Positions 44,486 through 54,474 of a stretch of DNA of 64,000 nt are shown here, piece by piece. The DNA lies in NCBI GenBank assembly GCA_963756495.1, contig CAVWNS010000002.1:248001-312000 (forward strand), written 5' to 3'. The first letter of the stretch is position 1. Each line of letters starts with the position of its first letter. Below the pieces are notes generated by a model. The model made no database searches. It saw only the letters and a program-made list of their open reading frames with translations, and was not told the DNA's origin. Source of the DNA: DATFDN01 sp963756495 (lineage in GTDB: Bacteria; Pseudomonadota; Alphaproteobacteria; Acetobacterales; Acetobacteraceae). The position numbers and the translations under genes are program-made.

Positions 44486-45733
44486 CTATGCCTTGATCAT
44501 CGGACAACCGCCTTCCGCCATCGGCCGGAAAGCCTGGTCGGCCGGCGTGGTGCGCAGCAGGGTGTAGTAGTCCCACGGATAGCGGCTCTCGGCCGGGGAC
44601 TTCACCCGAAACAGGTAGAACGGGTTCAGCTTGCGCCCGTCGGGGCGGATCGTGCCCTTGCCGAACAGCGGATCGTCGGTCGGCGCCCCCTTCATCGCGG
44701 CCACGACGGCGCGCCCGTCCGCCTTCCGCTCGGCCCCGATCGCGGCCAGCGTCTTGAGGTAGTGGGTCACCGCCGAGTAGTCGCCCGCCTGCATCATGCT
44801 CGGCATGAAGCCGTTCATGCGCGGGCCAAATCGCTTGGCGTAGGCGCGCGTGCCGTCGTTCAGGTCCCAGTAGAACGACTCGCTCAGCACCAGCCCCTGC
44901 GCGACCGGCAGGCCGACCCCGTGCAGATCGGGGATGGTCATCAGCAGCGCGGCCATCTCCATGCCCCGGCCGCGCAAACCGAACTCGGCGCCCTGCTTGA
45001 TGCAATCGGTGGTGTTGGTGCCGCTGTTGGCCAAACCTAGCACCTTCGCCCCGCTCGCCTGCGCCTGCAACAGATAGGAGGAGAAGTCGCTCGTCTCGGG
45101 GAACGGCGTGAACACCGTGCCCAGCACCTTGCCGCCGGCGCCGGTGACGAAGCCTGCCGTGTCGCGCGCCAGCGCCCGGCCGAAGGTGTAGTCGGCGGCG
45201 ATGAAGAACCAGCTGTCCCCGCCCGAGGCGACCATCGAGCCTCCGGTGCTGTGGCCGAGCGCCCAGGTGTCGTAGTCCCAATGCACGTGATTGGGGCTGC
45301 ACGCCTTGCCGGTGAGGTCGGAGCTGGCCGGGGCGGTGAACAGCGCGACCTTGTTCTTCTCGCGCACCAGGCTCGCGATCGCCAGCGCGGCGGCCGAGTT
45401 GTTGACGTTGGAGATCACGTCCACGCCCTGCTGGTCGATCCAGGCGCGGGCGACCCCGGTCGCGACGTCGGGCTTGCTCTGGTAGTCGGCGACGAGGATC
45501 TCCACCCGGGTGTCCGGGTGCGCTGCCATGAAGTCCTCGGCCGCGAGATGGGTGCTGGTGACCGAGCCCTTACCGGTGCCAGCGGCATTCGGGCCGTTCA
45601 GGTCGGTCAGCACGCCGATCCGCACGGCTTGCGCCTCGGCCCGGGCGCGGCGCACGCCGAGGGACGCGGCGGCCAGGCTCGCGCCGCCAAGCGCGGCCCC
45701 AAGCGCCGTGCGGCGCGTGATCGCTGTCGTCAT
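44486..45733 (-). CDS. ABC transporter substrate-binding protein (branched-chain amino acid type)
   Basis: A 415-residue periplasmic binding protein of the Leu/Ile/Val (type 1 fold) family. The start MTTAITRRTALGAALGGASL shows a Tat-like signal, probably cleaved near ARA, followed by IGVLTDLNGPNAAGTGKGSV. Further typical parts are VEILVADYQSKPDVATGVAR, DYTFGRALARDTAGFV and KRFGPRMNGFMPSMMQAGDY. No permease or ATPase gene of a Liv system is in the window, so it is an orphan or acts with components elsewhere. Such proteins in Acetobacteraceae often bind aromatic or short-chain acids, but the ligand is not deducible. Confidence 0.88.
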   Translation of the reverse strand: MTTAITRRTALGAALGGASLAAASLGVRRARAEAQAVRIGVLTDLNGPNAAGTGKGSVTSTHLAAEDFMAAHPDTRVEILVADYQSKPDVATGVARAWIDQQGVDVISNVNNSAAALAIASLVREKNKVALFTAPASSDLTGKACSPNHVHWDYDTWALGHSTGGSMVASGGDSWFFIAADYTFGRALARDTAGFVTGAGGKVLGTVFTPFPETSDFSSYLLQAQASGAKVLGLANSGTNTTDCIKQGAEFGLRGRGMEMAALLMTIPDLHGVGLPVAQGLVLSESFYWDLNDGTRAYAKRFGPRMNGFMPSMMQAGDYSAVTHYLKTLAAIGAERKADGRAVVAAMKGAPTDDPLFGKGTIRPDGRKLNPFYLFRVKSPAESRYPWDYYTLLRTTPADQAFRPMAEGGCPMIKA

Positions 45734-45798
45734 GGCGGCATTCCTCCCGTGTCGGCGCAAGTCTAGGCCACGGCGCGGCGGCCGCGTAGAGTGCCGGC

Positions 45799-47231
45799 AT
45801 GCACGTCGCCACCAGCCCCGCCTTCAAGGAAAATGCCCGTCGCGCCATCGCCGATCCCGGCTTGCAGAAGGCCCTGGCACGCAGCGGCCCGGAATTCGTC
45901 GCCCGCCGCGCCCGCGCCGTCGCCGCGTTGCCGGAGTTCGAGCGGCTGCGCGAGATCGGCGCGGGAAATCAAGAACCACGTCCTCGCCCATCTGGACTTC
46001 TATCTGGAGGAGTACGAGGCCAAGGTCCGGGCGTCCGGCGGCACCGTGCACTGGTGCGCCACCGCCGACGAGGCGTGCGCCGCCGTCCTGGCGATCTGCC
46101 AGGAGGCGGACGCGCGCACCGTCACCAAGGGCAAGTCGATGGTCAGCGAGGAGCTGGGCATCAACGACTATCTGGAGCGGCACGGCATCACGCCGTTCGA
46201 GACCGATCTCGGCGAATACATCCTCCAGCTCCGCCATGAGACGCCAAGCCACATCCTCGCGCCCGCCTTCCACCTCAACCGCGAGGACTGGGAGGCGCAG
46301 TTCCGCGCCTCCCACACCGACCTGCCCGCCGACCGCGTGTTCCGCGAGCGGCGCGACATCCTGACCGAGGCGCGCACGCGCCTGCGCGAGCGATTCCTGG
46401 CCGCCGATGTCGGCATCACCGGCGCCAACTTCCTGATCGCGGAGACCGGAAGCAGCGTCATCGTCACCAACGAGGGCAACGGCGACCTGACCCAGACCCT
46501 GCCGCGCGTGCACATCGTGCTCGCCAGCATCGAGAAGGTGGTGCCCACGATCGAGGACTGCGTCAGCCTGCTGCGCGTGCTCGCCCGCTCGGCGACGGGC
46601 CAGGAATTCTCGGTCTATACGACCTTCTCGACCGGCGCGCGGCGGCCGGGCGACCTCGACGGGCCGGAGGAATACCACGTCGTGCTGGTGGACAACGGCC
46701 GCTCGGCGATGATGGGCACCGAGTTCCAGGACATGCTGCGCTGCATTCGCTGCGCCGCCTGCATGAACCATTGCCCGGTGTACGGCGCCGTCGGCGGGCA
46801 CGCCTATGGCTGGGTCTATCCGGGGCCGATGGGCAGCGTGCTGACCCCGGCGCTGATCGGCGTGGATAAGGCTGGCCTGCTGCCGAACGCCTCGACGTTC
46901 TGCGGCAAGTGCGAGAGCGTCTGCCCGGTGAAAATCCCGCTGCCCGGCATGATGCGCCATTGGCGGGAGCGGGAGTTCGAGCGCCACCTGACCCCTGCGG
47001 CCCAGCGCCGCAATCTGGGGGCTCTGGGCCTGGGTGGCGCGCGCCCGGCGCTGTATCGGGCGTTGACCCGCGCCGCCTCCGCCGGGCTGGGCCTACTCGG
47101 GCAACGGCGCGGGCGGGTTGCGCTTGTGCCGATGGCGGGCGGGTGGACCGCGGGGCGGGACCTGCCGACCCCCGAGGGCGACACGTTCTTCGCCCGCTAC
47201 GCCCGCGCCCAGCGGCAGGTCGCCGCAGTGA
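45799..47231 (+). CDS. lutB: LutB-like iron-sulfur lactate-utilisation protein, frameshifted
   Basis: MHVATSPAFKENARRAIADP begins the protein; an extra G near 45961 shifts the frame, and REIKNHVLAHLDFYLEEYEA continues. LutB hallmarks are KGKSMVSEELGINDYLERHG, ETGSSVIVTNEGNGDL and two cluster motifs, CIRCAACMNHCPVYG (CxxCxxCxxxC) and FCGKCESVCPVKIP. It ends soon after GGWTAGRDLPTPEGDTFFAR. The exact stop is unclear because no in-frame stop separates it from lutC. A second +1 error before 47227 would give TGA at 47229-47231 and a GTGA overlap. With LutA and LutC the family oxidises L-lactate; LutA is absent here. Confidence 0.8.
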
Positions 47232-47913
47232 TCAGCCGCGCGGCGATGCTGAACGCGGTCCGCCGTGGTCTGCGTCGTGGTGCGCTGGCGCCGGACATGG
47301 CGGGGGTGCTGCGCAGCGGCTGCGCGTCGCATCCGCGCCACCTGATCCCCGCCCGCACCCGCCTGCCGCACGCCGAGCAGGTCGCGCTGTTCGTCGCCAA
47401 TTCGGAGGGGGAGTACGGGACGGTGATGCGCGTGCCCGGATCTCGATGCGGTGCCGGAAGCCGTGGTCGCCTATCTCGCCGCCCAGAACCTGCCGAGCGT
47501 GCTGGTCATGGCGCCGCACCCGGAGCTGCGGGCATCGACTGGCACGACCGGCCGATGCTGCAGCATCCGCGAGGGCCGGCCGAGGCCAGCGATGCCGTCA
47601 GCCTGCAGCACGGCTTCGCCGCCATTGCCGAGACCGGCACCCTGATGCTGCCCTCGGCCCGGAACGCCCGACCACGCTCAATCTGCTGGCCGAGACCGAG
47701 ATCGTGCTGCTGCGCGCCAGCCGGATCGTCGGCGCTTACGAGGAGGCGTGGGATTTGCTGCGGGCGGAGACGGGGCGCAATGCCGCGCACCGTGATGCTG
47801 GTGACCGGGCCCTCGCGCTCGGCCGACATCGAGCAGACGCTGGAGCTTGGCGCGCACGGGCCGCGGCGGCTGCACGTGGTGCTGGTGGACGATCGCGCCG
47901 GGCGGCGGCGTAG
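47228..47913 (+). pseudogene. lutC: LutC-like (LUD domain) protein, at least four apparent indels
   Basis: Segments assemble into one LUD-domain protein: from GTG, ISRAAMLNAVRRGLRRGALA and HAEQVALFVANSEGEYGTVM, then DAVPEAVVAYLAAQNLPSVL, GIDWHDRPMLQ, DAVSLQHGFAAIAETGTLML, PTTLNLLAETEIVLLRASRI and the C-terminal SADIEQTLELGAHGPRRLHV. Breaks are near 47437 (+1), 47530 (-1), 47668 (-1) and 47777 (+1). A further loss near the end would give the TAG at 47911-47913. All LutC motifs persist, so the gene is recognisable in full. Partner of LutB; no LutA gene is seen. Confidence 0.75.
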
Positions 47914-47923
47914 GGATCACGCC

Positions 47924-48493
47924 ATGAACACCGCGCTCCGCAAGCCGATGCACTCCGCGGAATTCCTGGCCTGGGAGCGGCGTCAGGAACTGCGATACGA
48001 GTTCGACGGGCTGGCGCCGATCGCGATGACGGGCGGGACGATCGAGCATGCCCTCATTCAGGCGCAATCTCATCGCGCTCTCGGGACCCGCTTACGTGGA
48101 AAGCCCTGCCGGGCCTTGGAAGCGAACTCAAGATCGCGGTCGCTGGGAGCATTCGTTACCCGGATGCGTTCGTGGTGTGCTCGCCGGTGGCCGCGGGGCA
48201 CGCAAATATCGAGGATCCGGTGGTGGTCTTCGAAATCCTGAGCAAGTCCACCGCCGTCACCGACCGCGTGGTCAAGAACCGCGAGTATCGCGATACGCCG
48301 TCGGTCGTGCGCTACGTGATGCTGGAGCAGGTCCGTCAGGCTGCGACCGTTTTCGAACGTGTCGGGCGATGACTGGATCGGGCACGTATTGGAAAGCCCG
48401 GCCGTGCTGTCAATGCCGGAAATCGGGATCGAGCTGCCACTGGCTGAACTCTACGACGGCGTCGAGTTCCCCGAGACGCTGGACGGCGACTGA
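47924..48493 (+). pseudogene. Uma2 family endonuclease-like protein, four apparent indels
   Basis: The joined protein of about 189 residues runs MNTALRKPMHSAEFLAWERR, LRYEFDGLAPIAMTGGTIEH, RNLIA, LGTRLRGKPCRAL, GSELKIAVAGSIRYPDAFVV, DPVVVFEILSKSTAVTDRVV and IGIELPLAELYDGVEFPETL. YEFDG, RYPDAFVV and VFEILSKST carry the Asp, Asp and Glu-x-x-Ser pattern of the Uma2 (DUF820) PD-(D/E)XK-like fold. The shifts (+1, -1, -1, +1) cancel, and the length is 3n. Members are abundant in cyanobacteria and scattered elsewhere; the role is unknown. Confidence 0.72.
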
Positions 48494-48506
48494 GGGCCGC
48501 TCAGTC

Positions 48507-49748
48507 GTGAGCAAGGCTGCGAAACCGGCGGCTCCCTCCGTCGCCCGGTCGTTGCGCACGATGCCGCTTTGGCCGCTGGCCGCCACCCTCGCCGTGCAGA
48601 CCCTGGCGACCGCTGCCCTGTTCTCGGTGCCGACGGCGGCGCCGGAGATCGCGCGCGACATTGACGTCCCGGGGCCGTTGGTCGGCGTCTTCGTCTCGAT
48701 CGCCTACAGCGTCGGCATCCTGTCGGCCCTGCTCTCGCCGGGTTTCATCCGCCGCTACGGCGCGGTGCGCGTCAGCCAGGCGGTGCTGGTGAGCGTGATG
48801 GCGATGCTGGCCCTCGCCGCCGGTGGCGGCACCGCCGCGATGCTCGGACTGGCGGGGGTGGCGCTGGGCCTCGGCTACGGTGCCACGGCGCCGGCCAGCA
48901 CGCATCTGCTGGTGCCGCAGACGCCGCGCGCGGTGTTCAACCTGGTTATGTCCATCCGTCAGATCGGGGTGCCGCTGGGCGGCGTGCTCGGCGCACTGAT
49001 CGTGCCGCCGATCGTGCTCGCGGCCGGCTGGCGTGTCGCCCTGCTGGCGCAGCTAGGGCCGATTCTCGTGCTGCTGACCCTGCTGGAGCTGCCCCGACGC
49101 CGCTGGGATGTCGGCCTCGACCCCAGCCGCCCGTTGCTGAGCGGGGCGCTGCTGGAGCCCTTCCGGCTGCTGCGCGCGGACACGCGCCTGCGCGTGCTCT
49201 CGGTCGCGAGCTTCTTCTACTCCGGCGTGCAGCTCTGCTTCATCGCGTTCATGACGGTGCAGCTCACGACCGTGGCGCGGTTCAGCCTCGTGGATGCCGG
49301 ATACGCGCTCGCCGCCTACCAGGTCTCCGGCGCCGTCAGCCGCCCGATCTGGGGCTGGATGGCGGACCGGCTTCTGCCGCCGGCGCGCACGCTGCCGGTG
49401 CACGGCGCGGGAATGGCGGCGGCCTGCGTCGCCGCCGGCTCGTTCGGGCCGGGCTGGCCGGTGGCGCTGATTGTGCTGGTTGGGCTGGTCGCCGGCGCGA
49501 CCGCGAGCGGCTACACCGGCGTTGCCTATGCCGAGTACGCCCGCCTGGGCGGAGCGCGCCGGACCGAGACCACCGGCCTCGGCACGGCGGCGATGTTCTT
49601 CGGGGTCATGCTGATCCCATCGTGCTTCGGCATCACCGTGACGCGGCTCGGCGCCTATGCGCTGCCCTATGGCGTGCTGGCACTGACGGCGGCGGTCTCG
49701 GCCGTGCTGCTCTGGGTCCAGCCGAGCGAGAGAGGCGGATGGGAATGA
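48507..49748 (+). CDS. MFS transporter
   Basis: A 413-residue twelve-helix major-facilitator protein of the YbfB/CynX-like drug or anion type. It starts at GTG with SKAAKPAAPSVARSLRTMPL ahead of the first helix LAATLAVQTLATAALFSVP. The helix 2-3 region is SPGFIRRYGAVRVSQAVLVS, and NLVMSIRQIGVPLGGVLGAL is helix 5. It begins 13 bases after the Uma2 stop and overlaps the Smr gene start by about ten bases, so it is probably co-transcribed with both. The substrate is unknown. Confidence 0.87.
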   Translation: MSKAAKPAAPSVARSLRTMPLWPLAATLAVQTLATAALFSVPTAAPEIARDIDVPGPLVGVFVSIAYSVGILSALLSPGFIRRYGAVRVSQAVLVSVMAMLALAAGGGTAAMLGLAGVALGLGYGATAPASTHLLVPQTPRAVFNLVMSIRQIGVPLGGVLGALIVPPIVLAAGWRVALLAQLGPILVLLTLLELPRRRWDVGLDPSRPLLSGALLEPFRLLRADTRLRVLSVASFFYSGVQLCFIAFMTVQLTTVARFSLVDAGYALAAYQVSGAVSRPIWGWMADRLLPPARTLPVHGAGMAAACVAAGSFGPGWPVALIVLVGLVAGATASGYTGVAYAEYARLGGARRTETTGLGTAAMFFGVMLIPSCFGITVTRLGAYALPYGVLALTAAVSAVLLWVQPSERGGWE

Positions 49749-50290
49749 CGAGGCGCGCGGGCCTGACGGACGCCGACCGCGCCGCCTGGGCCGCCTATGC
49801 GAGCCAGGTCACGCCGCTTCCCGGCCGCACCCTGCCCGCCCTACCCGAGGCCGCGGCGGGGTCGGCGGAGCCGGCGCGCCCGTCAGCCCGCTCCAGGCCG
49901 GGCGGCGCGCGCCTCCGCGCTGTGCCGCCGCCCGGCCTCTCCAGTGGATTGTCCATCGGCACGCACCCTCCCGGCGTGGATGGCGCGACCTGGCAACGCT
50001 TCCGTACCGGCCGCCTGCCCGCTGCCCGCCGCCTGGACCTGCACGGCCACACGGCGCAACGTGCCTTTCAGTCCCTGTCGCACTTCCTGCGGATCGCGCA
50101 TGCCGACCATGTGCGCTGCGTCGAGATCATCACCGGCCGCGGCAGCTCCGAAGGCGGCGGCGTACTTCGACGCGAGTTGCCCCTGTGGCTCAATCTGCCG
50201 GAACTGCGCCCCCTTGTGCTGGCCGCCGCGCACCCGCATCCCGGCAACGACGGCGCCGTGCGCGTGCTTCTGCGGCGGATGCGGGGATAG
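49739..50290 (+). CDS. Smr/MutS2 C-terminal domain protein
   Basis: A 183-residue protein with a basic, Pro/Arg-rich N-terminal half and a C-terminal Smr domain. The Smr motifs are RLDLHGHTAQRAFQSLSHFL (LDLHG) and CVEIITGRGSSEGGGVLRRE (TGRG), followed by LPLWLNLPELRPLVLAAAHP. Smr domains are nucleases acting on branched DNA or on RNA. In alphaproteobacteria such stand-alone proteins are common and poorly characterised. Two ATGs six bases apart (MGM) are possible starts; both overlap the MFS stop. Confidence 0.88.
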   Translation: MGMTRRAGLTDADRAAWAAYASQVTPLPGRTLPALPEAAAGSAEPARPSARSRPGGARLRAVPPPGLSSGLSIGTHPPGVDGATWQRFRTGRLPAARRLDLHGHTAQRAFQSLSHFLRIAHADHVRCVEIITGRGSSEGGGVLRRELPLWLNLPELRPLVLAAAHPHPGNDGAVRVLLRRMRG

Positions 50291-50316
50291 AATAGAGCGG
50301 CCGGAGAGGGCGGCTG

Positions 50317-50715
50317 ATGCCGGAGAAAGCGATGGACACCTCGCAGAAGCTGACGGACACGGCCGACCGGCGGACGGAGCTGGCGGCGGATCGCACCACG
50401 CTCGCGGCCGAGCGCACCTACGCCGCGTGGGTCCGCACGGGCCTCGCCGCGCTGGCCAGCGGCGTGGGCGCGAAAAAGTTGCTTGCGGGCGTGATCCCGG
50501 ACTGGAGCATTCTGGCGATCGGCAGCGTGCTGGTACTGTTTAGCGCCTTCTGCTTCAGCGCCGCCGTCTGGCGCGAGATCTTCCCTGGCGCCCCGCCCCC
50601 AAAGGCGGACATCCGCCAGATCCATTGGCTCGTGCTGCTGGTGGTGAACGGCAGCCTGATCCTGGTGGCCCTGGGCGCCCTGGTGGGCGTGCTATTCGGG
50701 CGGACTGGCGGCTAG
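50317..50715 (+). CDS. DUF202 family membrane protein
   Basis: A 132-residue protein with a polar N-terminus carrying DRTTLAAERTYAAWVRTGLA, the DUF202 signature (R-T-x-L-A-x-E-R-T-x-x-A-W-x-R-T). Three transmembrane helices follow, the last being WLVLLVVNGSLILVALGALV. DUF202 is a small inner-membrane family (YidH-like) of unknown function. GGAGAGGG lies before the ATG; a second ATG five codons later is also possible. It is convergent with the hypothetical gene that follows. Confidence 0.85.
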   Translation: MPEKAMDTSQKLTDTADRRTELAADRTTLAAERTYAAWVRTGLAALASGVGAKKLLAGVIPDWSILAIGSVLVLFSAFCFSAAVWREIFPGAPPPKADIRQIHWLVLLVVNGSLILVALGALVGVLFGRTGG

Positions 50716-50757
50716 GTGGCGAGCGAAAGGGTGCTGCTTGACCCGTATTCAGGATCG

Positions 50758-51204
50758 CTACTCAAGCCCCGCGAGCAATGGCAAGGCTGCCTGGCCTTCG
50801 CTTCGTCGCCCCGCGCGCCGACCGCTCGCCCGCTCTGCCGTGCCCTGTGTGTCCTGCATGACCCTCAGTCGTAACAATTCATCCAGAAGCCGATCAACCG
50901 TCGTCCAGATCGGTTCGTCCCCCTGGCGTTCCCGCATGATCAAGCGGTGGGCGGCCAGGGTCACGTTCAAGGTTCCCCGCGTGGTCTCCGGTCGTGGCAT
51001 TCGCATCTGGACCAGGACCTTCTCCACTTCATCCAGAGGCTTTTTCATTGCCTCGGCAATGCCTTGCGGAAGTAGGCCAGCCCGCCGCATGCGCCGCGCC
51101 TCTGCCGCCTCATGGGACGTGAGCATGATCGCGGGGCGCAACGCCTCGGTGCGCTTCGAGATATCCCCGGCACCGCTTCCGGGTGGCTTTCCCTTGAAGG
51201 ACAT
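50758..51204 (-). CDS. hypothetical protein, possible helix-turn-helix
   Basis: A 148-residue basic, soluble protein that I do not recognise. The middle part AEARRMRRAGLLPQGIAEAM followed by KKPLDEVEKVLVQM has the spacing of a helix-turn-helix (a helix, Gly turn and IAxxM second helix). The remainder, RGTLNVTLAAHRLIMRERQG and TVDRLLDELLRLRVM, is helical. The C-terminus is Arg/Gly-rich. Codon use and lower GC are unlike its neighbours. The frame is real judging by a plausible start and absence of a better frame, but a function is not deducible. Confidence 0.55.
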   Translation of the reverse strand: MSFKGKPPGSGAGDISKRTEALRPAIMLTSHEAAEARRMRRAGLLPQGIAEAMKKPLDEVEKVLVQMRMPRPETTRGTLNVTLAAHRLIMRERQGDEPIWTTVDRLLDELLRLRVMQDTQGTAERASGRRAGRRSEGQAALPLLAGLE

Positions 51205-51379
51205 CTGCTGTTCTCCCGTCGCCTTTGACTCGGTCCCGTGCCTCTCGGCAGGTTATTAGCGCCGCTGCTTTCCTACACCGCACATCTTGTCGAGGCTAAC
51301 CTCCACCCGCCCATGAAAGCATGGCCGATGAAGGGGCCATCCGGCAGCTGGCCAGATCGCCGCGAGGGGCTCGCCGATC

Positions 51380-51844
51380 TCATGCAGCGGCGGCGCTTGT
51401 GCGCTTTCCGTCCTGGCCCGATTGCGCCTTCCTGCGTGCTCGCGCCTGACGTTCGCCATACTTCATGCCTTCCAGTTTGAGACCGTCGGGATCGAGAAAG
51501 AACACCGCGTAGTAGTCGTCGTAGTAATCGCCCGCCGGATCGACGATGGTGGCACCGAGCGTCTCCAGAAACGCCTGCAACGCGTCCACGTCCTTGCGAC
51601 TGCCCAGTTCGAATGCGTAGTGGTGGAACCCGATATTGCCGGCGCGGTGCGTGTGCTGACGCCCCTCGGCGTCGGCCGGTCCGATCCAGAAGCGCGTCTT
51701 GCCGTTGGTCCAGCCGATGGCGTCCTCGTATTCGTCCGACACCTCGAACCCGAGAAACGCGAACAGCCGGCCGTAGAAGGCTTTGGACTTCTCATAGTCG
51801 CTGACCCTGATCACCAGGTGATCTATTCCGATGACCCGCACCAT
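51380..51844 (-). CDS. VOC family (glyoxalase/bleomycin resistance) protein
   Basis: A 154-residue vicinal-oxygen-chelate protein. It shows the two beta-alpha-beta-beta-beta modules: IGIDHLVIRVSDYEKSKAFY with the first metal ligand His, and NIGFHHYAFELGSRKDVDAL with the second, ending YYAVFFLDPDGLKLEGM (Glu ligand). The start MVRVIG was chosen because GGGAGGGG lies just upstream; an ATG six codons earlier overlaps that RBS. The C-terminal 20 residues are basic and low-complexity. The substrate is unknown. The gap to the hypothetical gene downstream (175 bases) shows nothing. Confidence 0.87.
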   Translation of the reverse strand: MVRVIGIDHLVIRVSDYEKSKAFYGRLFAFLGFEVSDEYEDAIGWTNGKTRFWIGPADAEGRQHTHRAGNIGFHHYAFELGSRKDVDALQAFLETLGATIVDPAGDYYDDYYAVFFLDPDGLKLEGMKYGERQARARRKAQSGQDGKRTSAAAA

Positions 51845-51945
51845 CCGCCGTTCCCCTCCCACTTGCCGCCGTTGCCGGATCTCGCGACGATAGCACCGCC
51901 GATACGCGGCCGCAGCAGGGCCGGTTGTCCATACGGAGGCGGATC

Positions 51946-54313
51946 ATGAACATCGTCGCGGAGCTCTGGGACGAGCAGCAATTCGCCGTCGGACAGCCGG
52001 TGCCGCGCCATGAGGATCCGGTGCTGCTGCGCGGACAAGGCCGCTATACCGATGATGTAAATCTGCCCGGTCAAGCCGTGATGGTGGTTCTCCGCAGCCC
52101 CCATGCACACGGCATTCTGCGCGGGATCGACACGGGGGAAGCGCGCCGCATACCCGGCGTGCTGGGCGTGTACACCAGCGGCGATCTCGCGAATGCCGGC
52201 ATCCAGCCGCTCGCCTGCGGGTCGGCGCTGACCAACGCGGACGGAAGCCCGATGCGCAAGCCGCCGCGCCCGGCCCTCGCGTCGGGCAAGGTTCGCTTCG
52301 TCGGCGATCCGGTTGCGGCGGTGGTCGCCGAGACGCTGGCGCTGGCAAAGCATGCGGCGGAGACGATCGCCCTCGACATCGAGCCGCTCCCGGCGGTGAC
52401 CACGCCGGCAGAGGCGATCGCACCCGGGGCACCGCTGCTGCACGACGAAGCGCCCGGCAATCTCGCTGTCGCGTTCCAGGTACGGCGACCCGGAGAAGGT
52501 TGCCGCCGCCTTCGCGCGGGCAGCGCATGTCACGCGGCTGACGGCGGTGAACAACCGCGTGGTGATCTGCCCGATGGAGCCGCGCTCGGCGATCGCGTCG
52601 TACGATGAGACCGAGGGGCGCTACACGCTGCGGGTCTGCTCACAGGGCGTGCACCGCATGCAGAACCTGCTCGCCGCTGCGCTGGGTGTGGAGCGCACCA
52701 AGGTTCGCGTGCTCACCTACAATGTCGGCGGATCGTTTGGCCTGAAGGGCGCGCCGTTTCCCGAATATCTCCCCGCCCTGCACGCCGCGCGCATGCTCGG
52801 CCGACCGGTGAAGTGGACCGATGAGCGTTCCGGCAGCTTCGTCTCCGACCATCACGGCCGCGACACGCAGATGACCGGCGAGCTGGCGCTGGACGCCGAG
52901 GGCCGCATCCTGGCGCTGCGCGTCACCGGCTACGCCAATCTCGGCGCCGCGCTGCTCGCCAACGGGCCGGGCATGTCGACGACCAACGTCGTCAAGAACG
53001 TGGTGAGTGTGTACCGCACGCCACTGCTGCACGTCCTCACCCATAACGTCTTGACCAACACCACGCCGATTGGCGCGTATCGCGGGGCCGGCCGGCCGGA
53101 ATCCAACTATCTCATGGAGCGGCTGATCGAGCTGGCGGCGGCGGAGACGGGTCGCGACGCCGTCGCACTGCGCCGGCTCAACCACGTTCGGCCCGATGAG
53201 ATCCCATACACAGCGGCGTCGGGCCAGACCTATGACAGCGGCAATTTCACCGCGGTGATGGACCGTGCGTTGCAGGCGGCGGATTGGGACGGGTTTGCCG
53301 CGCGCAAGGCGGAGAGCCGGGCGCGCGGCAAGCTGCGCGGGCGCGGCATCGGCCAGTATCTCGAAGGCACCGCGCCACCAGCCAAGGAGATGGGCGGCAT
53401 CCGCTTCGAGGCGGACGGCACGGTGACGATCATCTCCGGCACGCTCGATTACGGGCAGGGGCACGCGACGCCGTTCGCGCAGGTGCTGAGCGCGCGGCTT
53501 GGCATTCCGTTCGACCGCATCCGCCTGCTGCAAAGCGACAGCGACGAGATCGTCTTCGGCGGCGGCACCGGCGGCTCGCGCTCGATCACGGCGAGCGGCA
53601 CGGCGATCCTGGAAGCGAGCGAGCTGGTGATAGAGCGTGGCAAGCGCATCGCCTCCTGCGTGCTGGAGGCCGCCGTCGAAGATATCGAGTTCGCCAAGGG
53701 CCGCTTCGTCATCGCGGGTACCGATCGGGCGGTGGGACTACTCGAACTCGCCGCGATGCTGCGCGACGGGGCGATCACCCTGCCGGACGAGGTGCCGCCC
53801 ACGCTCAGCGTCTCGCACGTCTCCGGCGCGATTCCCTCCTCTTGGCCGAACGGCTGCCACGTCGCGGAGCTCGAGGTCGATCCGGAAACCGGCGTCGTAG
53901 CGATCGTCCGCTACACGGCGGTGAACGATTTCGGCGTGCAGGTCAATCCGATGCTGGTGGAAGGTCAGGTGCATGGCGGGGTTGCGCAGGGCATTGGCCA
54001 GGCGCTGCTGGAATCGACCGTCTACGACCGCGACGGGCAGTTCCTAACCGGCTCCTTCATGGATTATGCGCTGCCCCGGGCCGACAATGTGCCTGCCTTC
54101 GTGACGGGCAGCGAGCCGTTTCCGGCCAAGACCAACCCGCTTGGCTGCAAGGGCTGCGGCGAGGCGGGCTGCGCCGGGTCGCTGCCGGCGGTGATGAACG
54201 CGCTTGTGGATGCGCTGTCGGACTTCGGCGTGCGCCACGTCGACATGCCGGCGACGCCCGAGAAGCTGTGGCGGCTGATCCGCGCCGCATCCTCCGCCAC
54301 GGGGCGGCCGTAA
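51946..54313 (+). CDS. form II CoxL-like molybdopterin-binding dehydrogenase subunit, one frameshift
   Basis: The large subunit of a xanthine dehydrogenase-family molybdoenzyme, about 788 residues. The N-terminal domain includes PRHEDPVLLRGQGRYTDDVN and KVRFVGDPVAAVVAET. A single extra base near 52479 (CCAGGTACGG) breaks the frame; the rest begins YGDPEKVAAAF. The active-site loop is PIGAYRGAGRPES, the form II motif, and not the AYRCSFR loop of true CO dehydrogenase. GQGHATPFAQV and CKGCGEAGCAGSLPAV (catalytic Glu) follow. No CoxM or CoxS gene is in the window. The substrate is unknown; CO oxidation is not supported. Confidence 0.87.
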
Positions 54314-54332
54314 CGCGCCTCGATACACCGAC

Positions 54333-54407
<75 letters not shown>

Positions 54408-54474
54408 CATGGGCCAGGGCCGCGTTTATCTAAACTTCCGCGATTTCCCGCGCAACCCTCCGGCCCGAATCCTT

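Noticed and set aside
45791..48241. One 816-residue protein
   Set aside because: It is a chain of lutB, lutC and Uma2 pieces joined by frame slips; each piece belongs to a separate known family with its own start.
51946..54313. True aerobic carbon monoxide dehydrogenase
   Set aside because: The active-site loop is AYRGAGR, not AYRCSFR, and the other two subunits are missing.
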